DNA of 64,000 bases from an uncultured Erysipelotrichaceae bacterium (lineage in GTDB: Bacteria > Bacillota_I > Bacilli_A > RFN20 > CAG-826). The stretch lies in contig ONCO01000007.1 of assembly GCA_900316365.1 (NCBI GenBank), positions 62,001-126,000 on the forward strand, in the 5' to 3' direction. Made by a program: the position numbers and the translations under genes. How positions within the stretch are numbered: position 1 is the first letter of the stretch; every line of letters starts with the position of its first letter. Under the pieces are notes generated by a model. It worked only from the letters and a program-made list of their open reading frames with translations. It had not been told where the DNA came from and searched no databases. Of this stretch, positions 8,981 to 16,751 are shown one piece after another.

Positions 8981-9128
8981 CTATTTAAAGACCGCTTTGG
9001 CTTATCTCTCCATCGTTTTATTGCAAATTCAATAAGCGCCTATTCAAAAAATATAACAAAAACGAAGCGAAAAATTGAAACAAACCTCGATTGACAATTA
9101 TTGGTCAGGCGGGAAAATCGGCGGAGGA

Positions 9129-9281
9129 ATGAAAACGCTGGGAAAAACCTTCAACAAACATATGAATAAGAACGCTGCGGCAGTATGCGGGCGCTTCAGC
9201 CCAACGTTGAATGTACCGACGCATTATTACGAGGGCCAGAACGTCGTGCCTTGTTACGAGCAGCCGGAATGGAGCTATTGA
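9129..9281 (+). CDS. Possible small protein of unknown function
   Basis: A 50-codon frame (MKTLGKTFNKHMNKNAAAV...) with a purine-rich GGAGGA directly before the ATG; the frame is open back to a TTG at 9075. It has two cysteines and no hydrophobic helix, and ends two bases before the lipoprotein ATG. The region from 8990 to 9690 uses more CTG and GGG codons than its neighbours, which hints at foreign origin. It may equally be the untranslated leader of the lipoprotein gene. Confidence 0.25.
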   Translation: MKTLGKTFNKHMNKNAAAVCGRFSPTLNVPTHYYEGQNVVPCYEQPEWSY

Positions 9282-9283
9282 AT

Positions 9284-9691
9284 ATGAGAAAGACCTTGCC
9301 TTTATTGATTATCGCCTGTCTTTCATCGCTGGCGTCCTGTTCCCCTTCGCGCCAAAGCGATTCGGAGAGCGTTGCCTCGCCCATCCCTTCCTCCATCCAC
9401 TACGAAGGCGAGTCGACCATGCGCGTCTATCAGGTCATAATGGACATGGAGACGTTGAGGCCGTTAAGCGCAAGGTTCGACATAGAGTTTACGGCGAAGA
9501 ACGGGGAACCGATAGCGGATCTCGACAGGCACAATGAGCTTGAATCGCAGCTGAAACCCGACCGTAGCAATCTGATGGGAGACGGGCTTTATATTTTCCA
9601 CTGTTTCTACTATGACCTCGACTGCAGGATGTTCGTCGGGCTCGACGATATTGCGGTCGAAAACCTCAATCTCTTCTATTACCTAGTGTGA
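9284..9691 (+). CDS. Small predicted lipoprotein
   Basis: A 135-residue protein starting MRKTLPLLIIACLSSLASC: positive N-terminus, hydrophobic core and a lipobox LASC with the acylated Cys at residue 19. The mature part is serine-rich at first (SPSRQSDSESVAS), then a compact domain of about 90 residues that I do not recognise. The ATG at 9284 is chosen because it begins the signal peptide and has GGAG nine bases upstream. Codon use is atypical for the window, suggesting recent gain. A terminator follows. Confidence 0.7.
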   Translation: MRKTLPLLIIACLSSLASCSPSRQSDSESVASPIPSSIHYEGESTMRVYQVIMDMETLRPLSARFDIEFTAKNGEPIADLDRHNELESQLKPDRSNLMGDGLYIFHCFYYDLDCRMFVGLDDIAVENLNLFYYLV

Positions 9692-9704
9692 TTGTTAGTA
9701 TTTG

Positions 9705-9740
9705 AAAACGGGAATCCTATGCTCAGAATCCCCGTTTATT
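9705..9740. terminator. Hairpin between convergent genes
   Basis: AAACGGG pairs with CCCGTTT, extended by an imperfect inner stem; it lies between the lipoprotein gene and the NifU-like gene. Confidence 0.6.
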
Positions 9741-9761
9741 GATAAGTTCTTAAAGACAATC

Positions 9762-10100
9762 TCAGTCTTTCTTATTAAGCGCGGCGAAGTATTCTTCTTC
9801 GTGCTTTTTGTATTCGGCGAGCTGCTTTTCCTCGTAAGCCTTCATGAGGTCTTCTGGGATGTCATCAGCTTTAACGGCAATGACGCCTGGGACTTCTTCC
9901 ATGAGGATGATTTCAACGCCGGCGGAGATATCTTCTCCAACCATCGCGCAGCCATCGCAAGCCCCGCCCATTTTGACGTAGACGATACCGTCTCTAAAGC
10001 CGATGAGCTGGATGTCGCCACCGTCTCTTTGTAGGAATGGACGAACCTTGTTTAGGACCGTCTCGATTTGTTTCTCAATATCTTCAGGCATAATTGTCAC
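9762..10100 (-). CDS. NifU-like iron-sulfur cluster scaffold (C-terminal type)
   Basis: A 112-residue protein made of a single NifU C-terminal (Nfu) domain. The cluster-binding CxxC is GACDGCAM, with Cys48 and Cys51 counted from the GTG at 10100; the family signature LQRDGGDIQLIG lies before it. It carries or delivers Fe-S clusters to apo-proteins. A lysine/glutamate-rich helix extends the C-terminus. The start may be GTG 10100 or ATG 10091: a strong promoter has its -10 box ending 8 bases before the GTG, so the mRNA is leaderless or nearly so and there is no Shine-Dalgarno site. Confidence 0.88.
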   Translation of the reverse strand: MTIMPEDIEKQIETVLNKVRPFLQRDGGDIQLIGFRDGIVYVKMGGACDGCAMVGEDISAGVEIILMEEVPGVIAVKADDIPEDLMKAYEEKQLAEYKKHEEEYFAALNKKD

Positions 10101-10108
10101 CGCGGACT

Positions 10109-10137
10109 ATTCTAGGAGCAGTCTGCTTTAGTTGCAA
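10109..10137 (-). promoter_or_regulatory. Promoter of the NifU-like gene
   Basis: On the minus strand TTGCAA (10137-10132), exact 17-base spacer, TAGAAT (10114-10109). The coding start is 8 bases (GTG) or 17 bases (ATG) downstream. Confidence 0.7.
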
Positions 10138-10182
10138 TAAATAAGGCTTTTCCTTTTAGGAAAGAGACCATAAACTGATGCC

Positions 10183-10551
10183 ATGGAAAAGAAATTATCG
10201 CCATGCGCTATCGCTTTATTGGTCGTTATTGATGAATTAGCGGCCAGAGGAAAGATCGCCAGCATGGATGGCTTAATCAAAATCGTCCAAGGAGTAGTGG
10301 ACTCTGAGACTGAGGGATTTACCGATATGATCGGCTTCTCCAGCGCCATTTCTCTTAAGGGAAAACGGGCAAAAAACCTCTTACATTCACTTGTGCATCA
10401 AGGATATCTTGACCAAAGATACATCGAGGGTGATTATTTCTTAGCCCTTCGTGATTCGGGGAGGATTATCGCTTTGGAAAATAAAGCCAAAGTCGCCCAG
10501 AAATCCTTCAAAGAACCGAAGCTGAAAAGGGTTACCATCCGCAATATCTAA
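10183..10551 (+). CDS. Winged-helix-like small protein, possibly RQC-like
   Basis: A 122-residue protein. Residues 5-95 form a helix-rich block ending in a likely wing (HSLVHQGYLDQRYIEGDYFLAL), resembling small winged-helix domains such as the RQC domain found in RecQ helicases and as free RQC-minor proteins. No helicase or catalytic motif is present. The C-terminus is basic. The ATG follows a TAAACT box by 6 bases with no Shine-Dalgarno site. It lies 11 bases before the M3 peptidase gene, so the two are likely cotranscribed. The RQC link is a weak resemblance only. Confidence 0.6.
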   Translation: MEKKLSPCAIALLVVIDELAARGKIASMDGLIKIVQGVVDSETEGFTDMIGFSSAISLKGKRAKNLLHSLVHQGYLDQRYIEGDYFLALRDSGRIIALENKAKVAQKSFKEPKLKRVTIRNI

Positions 10552-10562
10552 AGGAGTAATAC

Positions 10563-12269
10563 ATGTCTAAAGAATTACCGGTTTTCGAAGAATGGCCTTT
10601 CAAAGTGCCGTCTATCAAAGTCGCCCAGAAGAAACTTGCCGCCTTCACCGAAGAATTAAAGAACGCCAAGAGTGAGAAAGAAGCCCTCGCCATCGTCAAG
10701 AAGAAGGCGAAGTGGTCCGACTCCATGGAGAATGAATTCACACATATCTCCGTCCTTTTCTCCATCGACACCAAAAACAAGAAGTATGAGAAGGCGATGA
10801 CCAGGCTCATGAACGATTCCCCGATCTATGAAGCCGCCTCCCTCGAATTCTCCAAGGCCATGAAGGAAAGCAAATTCCGTCCATACCTCGAAGAGAAACT
10901 CGGCTCCTTCATCTTCCAGATGATCGACTTCCGCTTAAAGAGCTTCGACGAGAAGATCATCCCAGAGGCCCAGAAAGAGAATGAGCTCACCATGAAATAC
11001 GATGCGCTCATCGCCGGAGCGGAAATCGAATTCCGCGGCAAGACCTACAATCTCCCTCAGATGGGCAAATTCATGCAGGACTTAGACCGCGAAACCCGTA
11101 AGGAAGCCAGCAAAGCCTACTACGGCTATTTGTCCACCATCGAAGATCAGATCGAGGATATCTATGACCAGTTGGTCAAAGTCCGCGACCAGATGGCCAA
11201 GAAGCTCGGCTTCAAGAACTATGTCGAACTCGGCTACATCAAAATGGGCCGTTATGACTACACCCCAGAGATGGTCGCCTCTTACCGCGAGCAGATCAGG
11301 GAATATGTCACCCCTGTCGCCGCGAAGATCCTCAAAGAGCAGTTCAAGAGAACTGGCATCAAGAATCCGCACATCTACGATACCGGCCTTGAATTCAAAG
11401 AAGGCAACCCTCTCCCGATGGGCACCACCCAGGATAAGATCGAAGCCGCGAAGAAGATGTATGATGCCCTCTCCCCAGAGACCTCTTTCTTCTTCCGTTA
11501 TATGGCCGATCACCACGTCCTTGACCTCGAAGCCAAGCCGGGCAAGCAGAGTGGTGGTTATATGACCTACTTCCCGAAGTACAAGATCCCATTCATCTTC
11601 TCCAACTTCAACGGCACCTCTGGTGACGTCGATGTCTTGACCCACGAATTCGGCCATGCCTTCCAGGCCTATATGGCCAGGAACATCAAGGTTCCGGAAT
11701 ACCGTTCCCCAACCATGGAGTCATGCGAAATCCATTCCATGTCCATGGAATTCATCGCCGAGCCATGGATGGACCTCTTCTTCGAGAATCCGACCAAGTA
11801 TCGTTATAGCCACTTGGCCTCCAGCATCTCCTTCCTCCCTTATGGCGTCACCGTCGACGAGTTCCAGCACTGGGTCTATGAGCATCCAGAGGCCACTCCA
11901 GCGGAAAGAGACGCCGAATGGGTCGAACTCGAAAAGAAGTACACCCCATATATCGTTGCCACCTATAAGGACTGCGAATACCGCGCCAAAGGCCATCGTT
12001 GGTTGACCCAAGGCCATATCTTCTCCTCGCCGTTCTATTACATCGACTATACCCTTGCCCAGGTCATGGCCTTCCAATTCTTCAACCTCGATAGGAAAAA
12101 CCATGAGCTCGCTTGGAAGAGATATCTCAATATCTGCAAGATGGGCGGCAAATACCCATTCGTCACCCTCGTGACCAAAGATCACATGAAATCCCCGTTT
12201 GAGCCGGGCGTCATGAAAAAGACCATCGCCCCGCTTGTTAAGGTTCTTAAGTCCTACAAGTTAGACTAA
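10563..12269 (+). CDS. M3-family oligoendopeptidase (PepF type)
   Basis: A 568-residue cytoplasmic zinc metallopeptidase that cuts short peptides. The zinc site HEFGH is at residues 361-365 (Glu362 catalytic) and the third ligand is expected in ESCEIHSMSMEF (Glu389). The N-terminal helical domain and the length fit bacterial M3 oligoendopeptidases (560-600). AAGGAG sits just before the ATG and the gene follows the winged-helix gene closely. A long hairpin terminator follows. It probably recycles peptides taken up or released inside the cell. Confidence 0.93.
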   Translation: MSKELPVFEEWPFKVPSIKVAQKKLAAFTEELKNAKSEKEALAIVKKKAKWSDSMENEFTHISVLFSIDTKNKKYEKAMTRLMNDSPIYEAASLEFSKAMKESKFRPYLEEKLGSFIFQMIDFRLKSFDEKIIPEAQKENELTMKYDALIAGAEIEFRGKTYNLPQMGKFMQDLDRETRKEASKAYYGYLSTIEDQIEDIYDQLVKVRDQMAKKLGFKNYVELGYIKMGRYDYTPEMVASYREQIREYVTPVAAKILKEQFKRTGIKNPHIYDTGLEFKEGNPLPMGTTQDKIEAAKKMYDALSPETSFFFRYMADHHVLDLEAKPGKQSGGYMTYFPKYKIPFIFSNFNGTSGDVDVLTHEFGHAFQAYMARNIKVPEYRSPTMESCEIHSMSMEFIAEPWMDLFFENPTKYRYSHLASSISFLPYGVTVDEFQHWVYEHPEATPAERDAEWVELEKKYTPYIVATYKDCEYRAKGHRWLTQGHIFSSPFYYIDYTLAQVMAFQFFNLDRKNHELAWKRYLNICKMGGKYPFVTLVTKDHMKSPFEPGVMKKTIAPLVKVLKSYKLD

Positions 12270-12287
12270 GGCAAAAGAAAAACACCA

Positions 12288-12352
12288 AAAGCGCCAATGA
12301 AGTCCTCTTCTCCTCGGATAGCGAAGGGAGACTAAGTTGGCGCTTTCTTTTC
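12288..12352 (+). terminator. Long hairpin terminator after the M3 peptidase gene
   Basis: AAAGCGCCAA (12288-12297) pairs perfectly with TTGGCGCTTT (12337-12346); the 39-base interior holds a further imperfect stem; TTTCTTTT follows. Confidence 0.8.
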
Positions 12353-12368
12353 ACCTAGCTAAGCCAGG

Positions 12369-12686
12369 TTACTCGCCTTTTTGGAGCAAGCGGTTAAAAA
12401 CCGCTCGCCTATGAGCGTCTTCTTTTAGCTCTTTCTTGTCGCGAATGCTTAGATATTTCCAATCTTCGTCGTCGATCATAAGTTCGTGTCCGTCATTACG
12501 ATCGCTGACGGAAACCATCATGACATTCAGCGCGCCTAGCATGTTTTTGCCATTAGGAGTGGAGCCGTTTAGCCAATTCAAAAGCGTCGTCCTTGAGACA
12601 CCCAAGGCCGCGGCGGCCTCCTTCTGGCTGTAGTGTTTCTCAGCCATGAAGGCGTGGAGCATTTTATGAAAACCTTCTTCCATCAT
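12369..12686 (-). CDS. XRE-family helix-turn-helix regulator
   Basis: A 105-residue DNA-binding protein. The helix-turn-helix is at about residues 20-42 (SQKEAAAALGVSRTTLLNWL). The rest is a short helical tail (WKYLSIRDKKELKEDAHRR). It stands alone, divergent from fba, and has no Shine-Dalgarno site: its predicted -10 box ends 11 bases before the ATG. An inverted repeat with 10-bp arms brackets the -35 box, so autoregulation is likely. Its regulon may include fba, whose start is about 300 bases away. Confidence 0.8.
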   Translation of the reverse strand: MMEEGFHKMLHAFMAEKHYSQKEAAAALGVSRTTLLNWLNGSTPNGKNMLGALNVMMVSVSDRNDGHELMIDDEDWKYLSIRDKKELKEDAHRRAVFNRLLQKGE

Positions 12687-12697
12687 CGGTAAATGTA

Positions 12698-12747
12698 TCC
12701 ATATTGCGTGACTATTTGCTGTACAAAAATGCCAAGAAAATAGTCAC
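12698..12747 (-). promoter_or_regulatory. Promoter of the XRE gene inside a 10-bp inverted repeat
   Basis: On the minus strand TTGTAC (12726-12721), 17-base spacer, TATGGA (12703-12698). The arms GTGACTATTT (12708-12717) and AAATAGTCAC (12738-12747) are exact inverted copies, 30 bp centre to centre (about three helical turns). A protein bound to both arms would cover the promoter. Confidence 0.6.
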
Positions 12748-12992
12748 TCTCAGTTTTTGAGATAAAACAAAAAGAAAGAAGACCGTTTCCCTGTGTAGTG
12801 TCCAATTATTTCACTTAACTCTTTTTAGAGTCCTTTAATTATTTCTTTTTAGGCGCTTAAGTGGCCATTTTTACCCAAAAAGGCCGCTTTTCACGCGATT
12901 GTCTAGCCGCAAGCAAATCATTATCTATATCCATTTCCAAAGGAAATCATTAAAATAGACGTTGCGAAAACACATAAGGAGACTCAATAACA
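12748..12992. other. Upstream region of fba without a gene
   Basis: No coding frame seen. It holds a possible hairpin with AAGTGGCC (12859-12866) and GGCCGCTT (12882-12889) followed by TTTTC, which could be a terminator or attenuator. A TAAAAT at 12951-12956 may be the fba -10 box. The fba ribosome site AAGGAG is next to the gene. Confidence 0.4.
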
Positions 12993-13874
12993 ATGTTAGT
13001 CAACGCAACTAGAATGTTGAAACTCGCCAAAGCCGGCCACTATGCCGTTGGTCAGATCAACATCAACAACCTTGAGTGGACCAAAGCTGTCTTGGAGACC
13101 GCTCAGAAACTCAACTCCCCAGTCATTTTAGGCGTCAGCGCCGGTGCCGCTAAGTATATGGGCGGTTTCAAAGTCGTCGCTGATATGGTCCGCGCCATGG
13201 ACGAATGCCTCGGCATCACCGTTCCAGTCGCCCTTCACTTAGACCACGGTACCTATGAAGCCGCGAAGACCTGCATTGAGGTCGGCTTCACCTCCATCAT
13301 GTTCGACGGTTCTTCCCTCCCACTCGAAGAAAACATCGCCAAGACCAAAGAGCTCGTTGCTCTTGCCCACGATAAAGGCTTATCCATCGAGGCCGAAGTT
13401 GGTGCCATCGGTGGTACCGAAGACGGCGTCACCGCTGACGGCGAAGTCGCCGATCCAAAAGAATGCGCCAAGATGGTCGAACTCGGCATCGACTTCCTCG
13501 CTGCTGGTATCGGCAACATCCACGGTCTCTATCCAGCTGGCTGGAAAGGCCTCCACTTCGACGCCCTTGATGAAATCAACAAGGCTACCGGCAACATCCC
13601 ACTCGTTCTCCACGGTGGCACCGGCATCCCAGATGACCAGATCACCCACGCCATCAAAGACGGCGTCAGCAAGATCAACGTCAACACCGAATGCCAGCTC
13701 GTCTTCGCCGGTGCGGTCGAAGAATACTGCAAAGCCGGCAAGGCTACCCCAACCGCTGAGAACACTGCCAAGGGCTATGACCCACGCAAACTCCTCAAAC
13801 CAGGCGTTGAAGCTATCAAAGCCAAGGTTGAAGAAAAGATGGTTCTCTTCGGATCCGTCGGCAAAGCTTGCTAA
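12993..13874 (+). CDS. fba: Class II fructose-bisphosphate aldolase
   Basis: A 293-residue zinc-dependent aldolase that splits fructose 1,6-bisphosphate into DHAP and glyceraldehyde 3-phosphate in glycolysis. The active-site segment LHLDHGTYE gives catalytic Asp84 and zinc ligand His85; further ligands are expected in GIGNIHGLYP and VLHGGTGIP; KINVNTE binds the phosphate. Length is typical of the short Gram-positive type. It is codon-biased like a highly expressed gene and has AAGGAG before the ATG. It is monocistronic, with a terminator after it. Confidence 0.96.
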   Translation: MLVNATRMLKLAKAGHYAVGQININNLEWTKAVLETAQKLNSPVILGVSAGAAKYMGGFKVVADMVRAMDECLGITVPVALHLDHGTYEAAKTCIEVGFTSIMFDGSSLPLEENIAKTKELVALAHDKGLSIEAEVGAIGGTEDGVTADGEVADPKECAKMVELGIDFLAAGIGNIHGLYPAGWKGLHFDALDEINKATGNIPLVLHGGTGIPDDQITHAIKDGVSKINVNTECQLVFAGAVEEYCKAGKATPTAENTAKGYDPRKLLKPGVEAIKAKVEEKMVLFGSVGKAC

Positions 13875-13891
13875 GTTCAATCTAACTAAAG

Positions 13892-13916
13892 AAGGACGCC
13901 TTGCGCGTCCTTTTCT
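13892..13916 (+). terminator. Terminator after fba
   Basis: Perfect stem AAGGACGC with GCGTCCTT, five-base loop, then TTCTTT. Confidence 0.88.
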
Positions 13917-13966
13917 TTACGCAAATTTAGGTTGCTAAATTAAAAAAGTCTAGTAATCGTAGTCGC

Positions 13967-13990
13967 GGGTTATATATATTATATATACCC
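13967..13990 (+). promoter_or_regulatory. AT palindrome in the SPFH operon promoter region
   Basis: A GGG/CCC-capped run of alternating TA (13967-13990) can fold back with one bulge. It includes -10-like TATATT sequences and lies 17 bases before the ATG, just ahead of the ribosome site CGGAGG. It may be the core promoter or an operator. Confidence 0.4.
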
Positions 13991-14007
13991 ACACACGGAG
14001 GATATTT

Positions 14008-15078
14008 ATGGCGTTTTATGACGTAATCCGTTGCGACAACGTCAACGGTGGCATTGATTGGTTGATGTACAAACACCCAGTCGATGAATTCAATAACAAA
14101 TCTCGCTTAATCGTCTCGCCTGGCCAGGTCGCGATCATTGTCCATAACGGCAAGATCGAGAAAATCTGCCAGGAAGGCACCTACAAAATCAACTCTGAGC
14201 TTTTGCCGTTCCTCAAGAACTTCACCAAAGCCTTCTTCGGCGGCAACAACCCATATCCAATCGAGATCTACTTCATCAACAAGAGACTCAAACTCGATTT
14301 GCTTTGGGGCACCTCTGACCCAGTCAAGCTCATTGATCCGAAGTACAACATCCAGATCAATGTCAGAGCCCGCGGTCAATTAGGCGTCCGCTTAGACAAC
14401 TATCAGTATTTCTACCAGACCTTGGTCGGCTCCCTCATGAAGGGCAATTACATCGATTTCAAGATCATCCAGACCTTCTTCCGCGGCAAGATCAACCAGA
14501 TCGCCAAGAAGCGTCTCTCCAGCTTCATCATCAACAACAGGATCACCTATTTCGAAATCGATCCACGTCTTGATGAGATCCAGAGCGCGATGCAGGAAGA
14601 CATCAAGGCGGAATTCGGCGAATTCGGCTTCGAGGTAATCAACCTCTCCATCGAATCCATCAACGTTCCAGACGAAGACCTCAACAAGCTCAACGATATT
14701 CTCCACAAGAAGGCCGAATACGAGCAGCTTGGCGATACCGTCTATCGCACCACCCGTGGCTACGACGTCCTTGAGGGCGCGGCCAATAACAATGGTGGCG
14801 TCGGCACCATGATGGGTCTCGGCATGGGTATGAATATGGCCAACCAAGCTAATGGCGCGGCCTCCATCATCCCGCCAAGCCAGCCGAATGCCGCTCCAGC
14901 GGCCCCAGCTGCTGCAGCGACCATCCGCTGCCCGAAGTGCGGCAAGGAAATCTCCGCGGATAGCAAGTTCTGCCCAGATTGCGGCACCAAGATCATCCGC
15001 GAATGCCCAAATTGCCACGCTCCAGTCACCCCAGGCACTAAGTTCTGCTCCAATTGCGGAGCCAAGCTCGTCGATTAA
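14008..15078 (+). CDS. SPFH-domain protein with two C-terminal zinc ribbons (YdjI-like)
   Basis: A 356-residue protein. Residues about 25-250 form an SPFH/virion-core-type domain (SPGQVAIIVHNGKIEKICQ.., ending NLSIESINVPDED); relatives such as YdjI act at the membrane in envelope-stress systems. A glycine/alanine-rich linker follows (about 255-305). The C-terminus carries two zinc ribbons, each with two CxxC pairs (CPKCGKE..FCPDCG and CPNCHAP..FCSNCG). It heads an operon with a membrane protein and another zinc-ribbon membrane protein. The scaffold role is inferred from the family. Confidence 0.82.
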   Translation: MAFYDVIRCDNVNGGIDWLMYKHPVDEFNNKSRLIVSPGQVAIIVHNGKIEKICQEGTYKINSELLPFLKNFTKAFFGGNNPYPIEIYFINKRLKLDLLWGTSDPVKLIDPKYNIQINVRARGQLGVRLDNYQYFYQTLVGSLMKGNYIDFKIIQTFFRGKINQIAKKRLSSFIINNRITYFEIDPRLDEIQSAMQEDIKAEFGEFGFEVINLSIESINVPDEDLNKLNDILHKKAEYEQLGDTVYRTTRGYDVLEGAANNNGGVGTMMGLGMGMNMANQANGAASIIPPSQPNAAPAAPAAAATIRCPKCGKEISADSKFCPDCGTKIIRECPNCHAPVTPGTKFCSNCGAKLVD

Positions 15079-15090
15079 GGAGGAAAGAAA

Positions 15091-15546
15091 ATGTCCCGCT
15101 TAAAGATTGCTTACTTGCTCGATGCCGCTATCGCGATTGCGTTAGTCATCATCATCCCGCTCTTGCTCGACAACACCTTTGCGCCGGCTAATTCCTTGGC
15201 CTATTACCTTGTCGCCAAGATCATCCTCGGCGTTATCTTCCTCGCTGCCATTGCCTATGGCTTACTCGGCAAAGGCGCCAACGGTTCCAACACGACCATC
15301 GTCGCTGTAGCTACCGCCTATCAGTTAGTTCCTCTCCTCGTCCGTTTCTTGGTTCTTTCTAAGATTCCGCACGCCGACATCATCGTCGTCGTCACCATCG
15401 CGATCCTCACCATCACCTTCATCGGCCTTGCTTTTGGTCTCTCCTATCAGGATTCCAAGATGATCGCCCGTGAAGAAGTCGCTGCCGGCAAGGAAATCGA
15501 AGTCCAGGAAGAAACCGTCCACCTCAACAAAAAAGAAGAGAAGTAG
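15091..15546 (+). CDS. Four-helix membrane protein in the SPFH operon
   Basis: A 151-residue protein, not assigned to a family. Four hydrophobic segments (about 7-26, 36-57, 70-92, 98-122) are followed by a charged cytoplasmic tail. AAGGAGG precedes the ATG, 12 bases after the SPFH gene. It is a natural membrane partner for the SPFH protein. Confidence 0.75.
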   Translation: MSRLKIAYLLDAAIAIALVIIIPLLLDNTFAPANSLAYYLVAKIILGVIFLAAIAYGLLGKGANGSNTTIVAVATAYQLVPLLVRFLVLSKIPHADIIVVVTIAILTITFIGLAFGLSYQDSKMIAREEVAAGKEIEVQEETVHLNKKEEK

Positions 15547-15549
15547 TTT

Positions 15550-15828
15550 ATGGCAAAGAAAGTTCACGAATGCGAGAATTGCGGTTACGATTTCGGCAGC
15601 AATGATCGCGTCTGCAAATACTGCGGTACCCCAAATCCGGATTACACGCCTTCCTATAGCTGGAAGAACGTTGTTTCGAATGCGGCCGCCGCGGCAAGTG
15701 GCTCTAGCAGCGATGACTCGGGCACCAGAATTGTCAGTGGAAAGGGATTCAACATTTGGATCTTCATCCTCCTACTCATCTTCGCTTGGCCTCTCGCCAT
15801 CATCTACGCGATTATCAAAGCTAGATAA
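15550..15828 (+). CDS. Zinc-ribbon protein with a C-terminal membrane helix
   Basis: A 92-residue tail-anchored protein. The N-terminal zinc ribbon has CENCGYDF and CKYCGTPN; a Ser/Ala-rich linker leads to a single membrane helix (about 69-89, IWIFILLLIFAWPLAIIYAI). It starts three bases after the previous stop, so it is the third gene of the SPFH operon and shares zinc ribbons with its first gene. An insertion sequence begins just after it and may have removed the original terminator. Confidence 0.75.
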   Translation: MAKKVHECENCGYDFGSNDRVCKYCGTPNPDYTPSYSWKNVVSNAAAAASGSSSDDSGTRIVSGKGFNIWIFILLLIFAWPLAIIYAIIKAR

Positions 15829-15872
15829 GAAAGACACGCTTAGGCGCCCTTTGAGGCTGGAGGGTATTTTTC

Positions 15873-16751
15873 ATGAAATGGACGTTTGAGCAGAAGCTGG
15901 CGTGGGCCAAGGCGTACATCGCGGGGGAGTCCGTCCCTATCCCAATCGGTTTTTCTGGATCCGTGAAGAAGTGGCATAAGAAGGTCATGGAGTGGGTCCA
16001 TGTGCTTTCGGAGTACGGCGAGGAGGGGCTGAATCCTTCCGGCCGTCATCGGTCCTTCTCGCCGGAACTTAAGCTCGCGGCCGTCGAGCGCGTCCTGTCC
16101 GGCGAATCGTCCCGCGCGGTCGCCTACTCGCTTGGAATGCCCAACAATATGTCCGTGCTGTCGTGGCTGCGCGCCTATCGCGAAAAAGGCTACGAGGGAC
16201 TACAATCTAAGCCGAAAGGCAGGAAGAAGCATGCCGAAGAAGAAGCCCAAATCCCCGGAGTCCCTCGAGCTGGAGAGGCTCAGGCGGGAGAACTACATGC
16301 TGACCCTCGAGAACGCCTACTTAAAAAACTTGAGGGCCTTGGTGGAATCGGAGGAGCGAAGCCGAGGAGCGAAGCCAAGGCAGAGATACGAAGCGATCCT
16401 CCAGACCAAAGGGGAATTCGAAGAAGCCGGACTGAGCGAGCTGCTCTCCGTCGCCGGCCTCCCCAAATCCACCTACTTCTACGAGGCCAAAAGGCGCGAT
16501 TTCGACGCGAAGAACGCCGGCCTGATCGGGGAAATCGAAAGGATATTCGCCTCGTCCAGGGGCCGTTACGGGGTCAGGCGGGTGGCAGCGGAGCTGCGTT
16601 CCCTCGGCTTCGCCGTCAACCACAAGAAGGTGCAGAGGCTGATGAGGAAGGCGGGCCTTTCGGCGAAGAGGAAAACCGTCCATTACAACTCCTACAGAGG
16701 GAGCGTCGGGAAGGTCGCGGACGACCTGATCATCGCCGAATACGTCCGTAA
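15873..16751 (+). CDS. IS3-family transposase OrfA (frame runs past its natural end)
   Basis: Residues 1-120 are OrfA: two helix-turn-helix blocks (about 5-55 and 60-110, with RAVAYSLGMPNNMSVLSWLRAYREKGYEGL) that bind the IS ends. After GRKK (about 16230) the normal OrfA leucine zipper is found in the other frame, so the remaining 170 residues of this frame are not meaningful. GGAGGG precedes the ATG. The true product is probably either a short OrfA or a fusion with OrfB. Confidence 0.7.
   Translation: MKWTFEQKLAWAKAYIAGESVPIPIGFSGSVKKWHKKVMEWVHVLSEYGEEGLNPSGRHRSFSPELKLAAVERVLSGESSRAVAYSLGMPNNMSVLSWLRAYREKGYEGLQSKPKGRKKHAEEEAQIPGVPRAGEAQAGELHADPRERLLKKLEGLGGIGGAKPRSEAKAEIRSDPPDQRGIRRSRTERAALRRRPPQIHLLLRGQKARFRREERRPDRGNRKDIRLVQGPLRGQAGGSGAAFPRLRRQPQEGAEADEEGGPFGEEENRPLQLLQRERREGRGRPDHRRIRP

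Noticed and set aside
10563-12269. Several minus-strand frames of 150-190 codons inside the M3 peptidase gene
   Set aside because: They mirror the biased codon use of the true gene and match no family.
12790-12815. TGTGTAGTGTCCAATT as a solitary IS3-type end
   Set aside because: Only a few bases agree with the IS end at 17350 and no second end or transposase remnant is found.
16320-16328. Six-A run as a -1 frameshift site of the IS3 element
   Set aside because: OrfB lies in the +1 frame and the zipper already reads in the OrfB frame upstream of this run.
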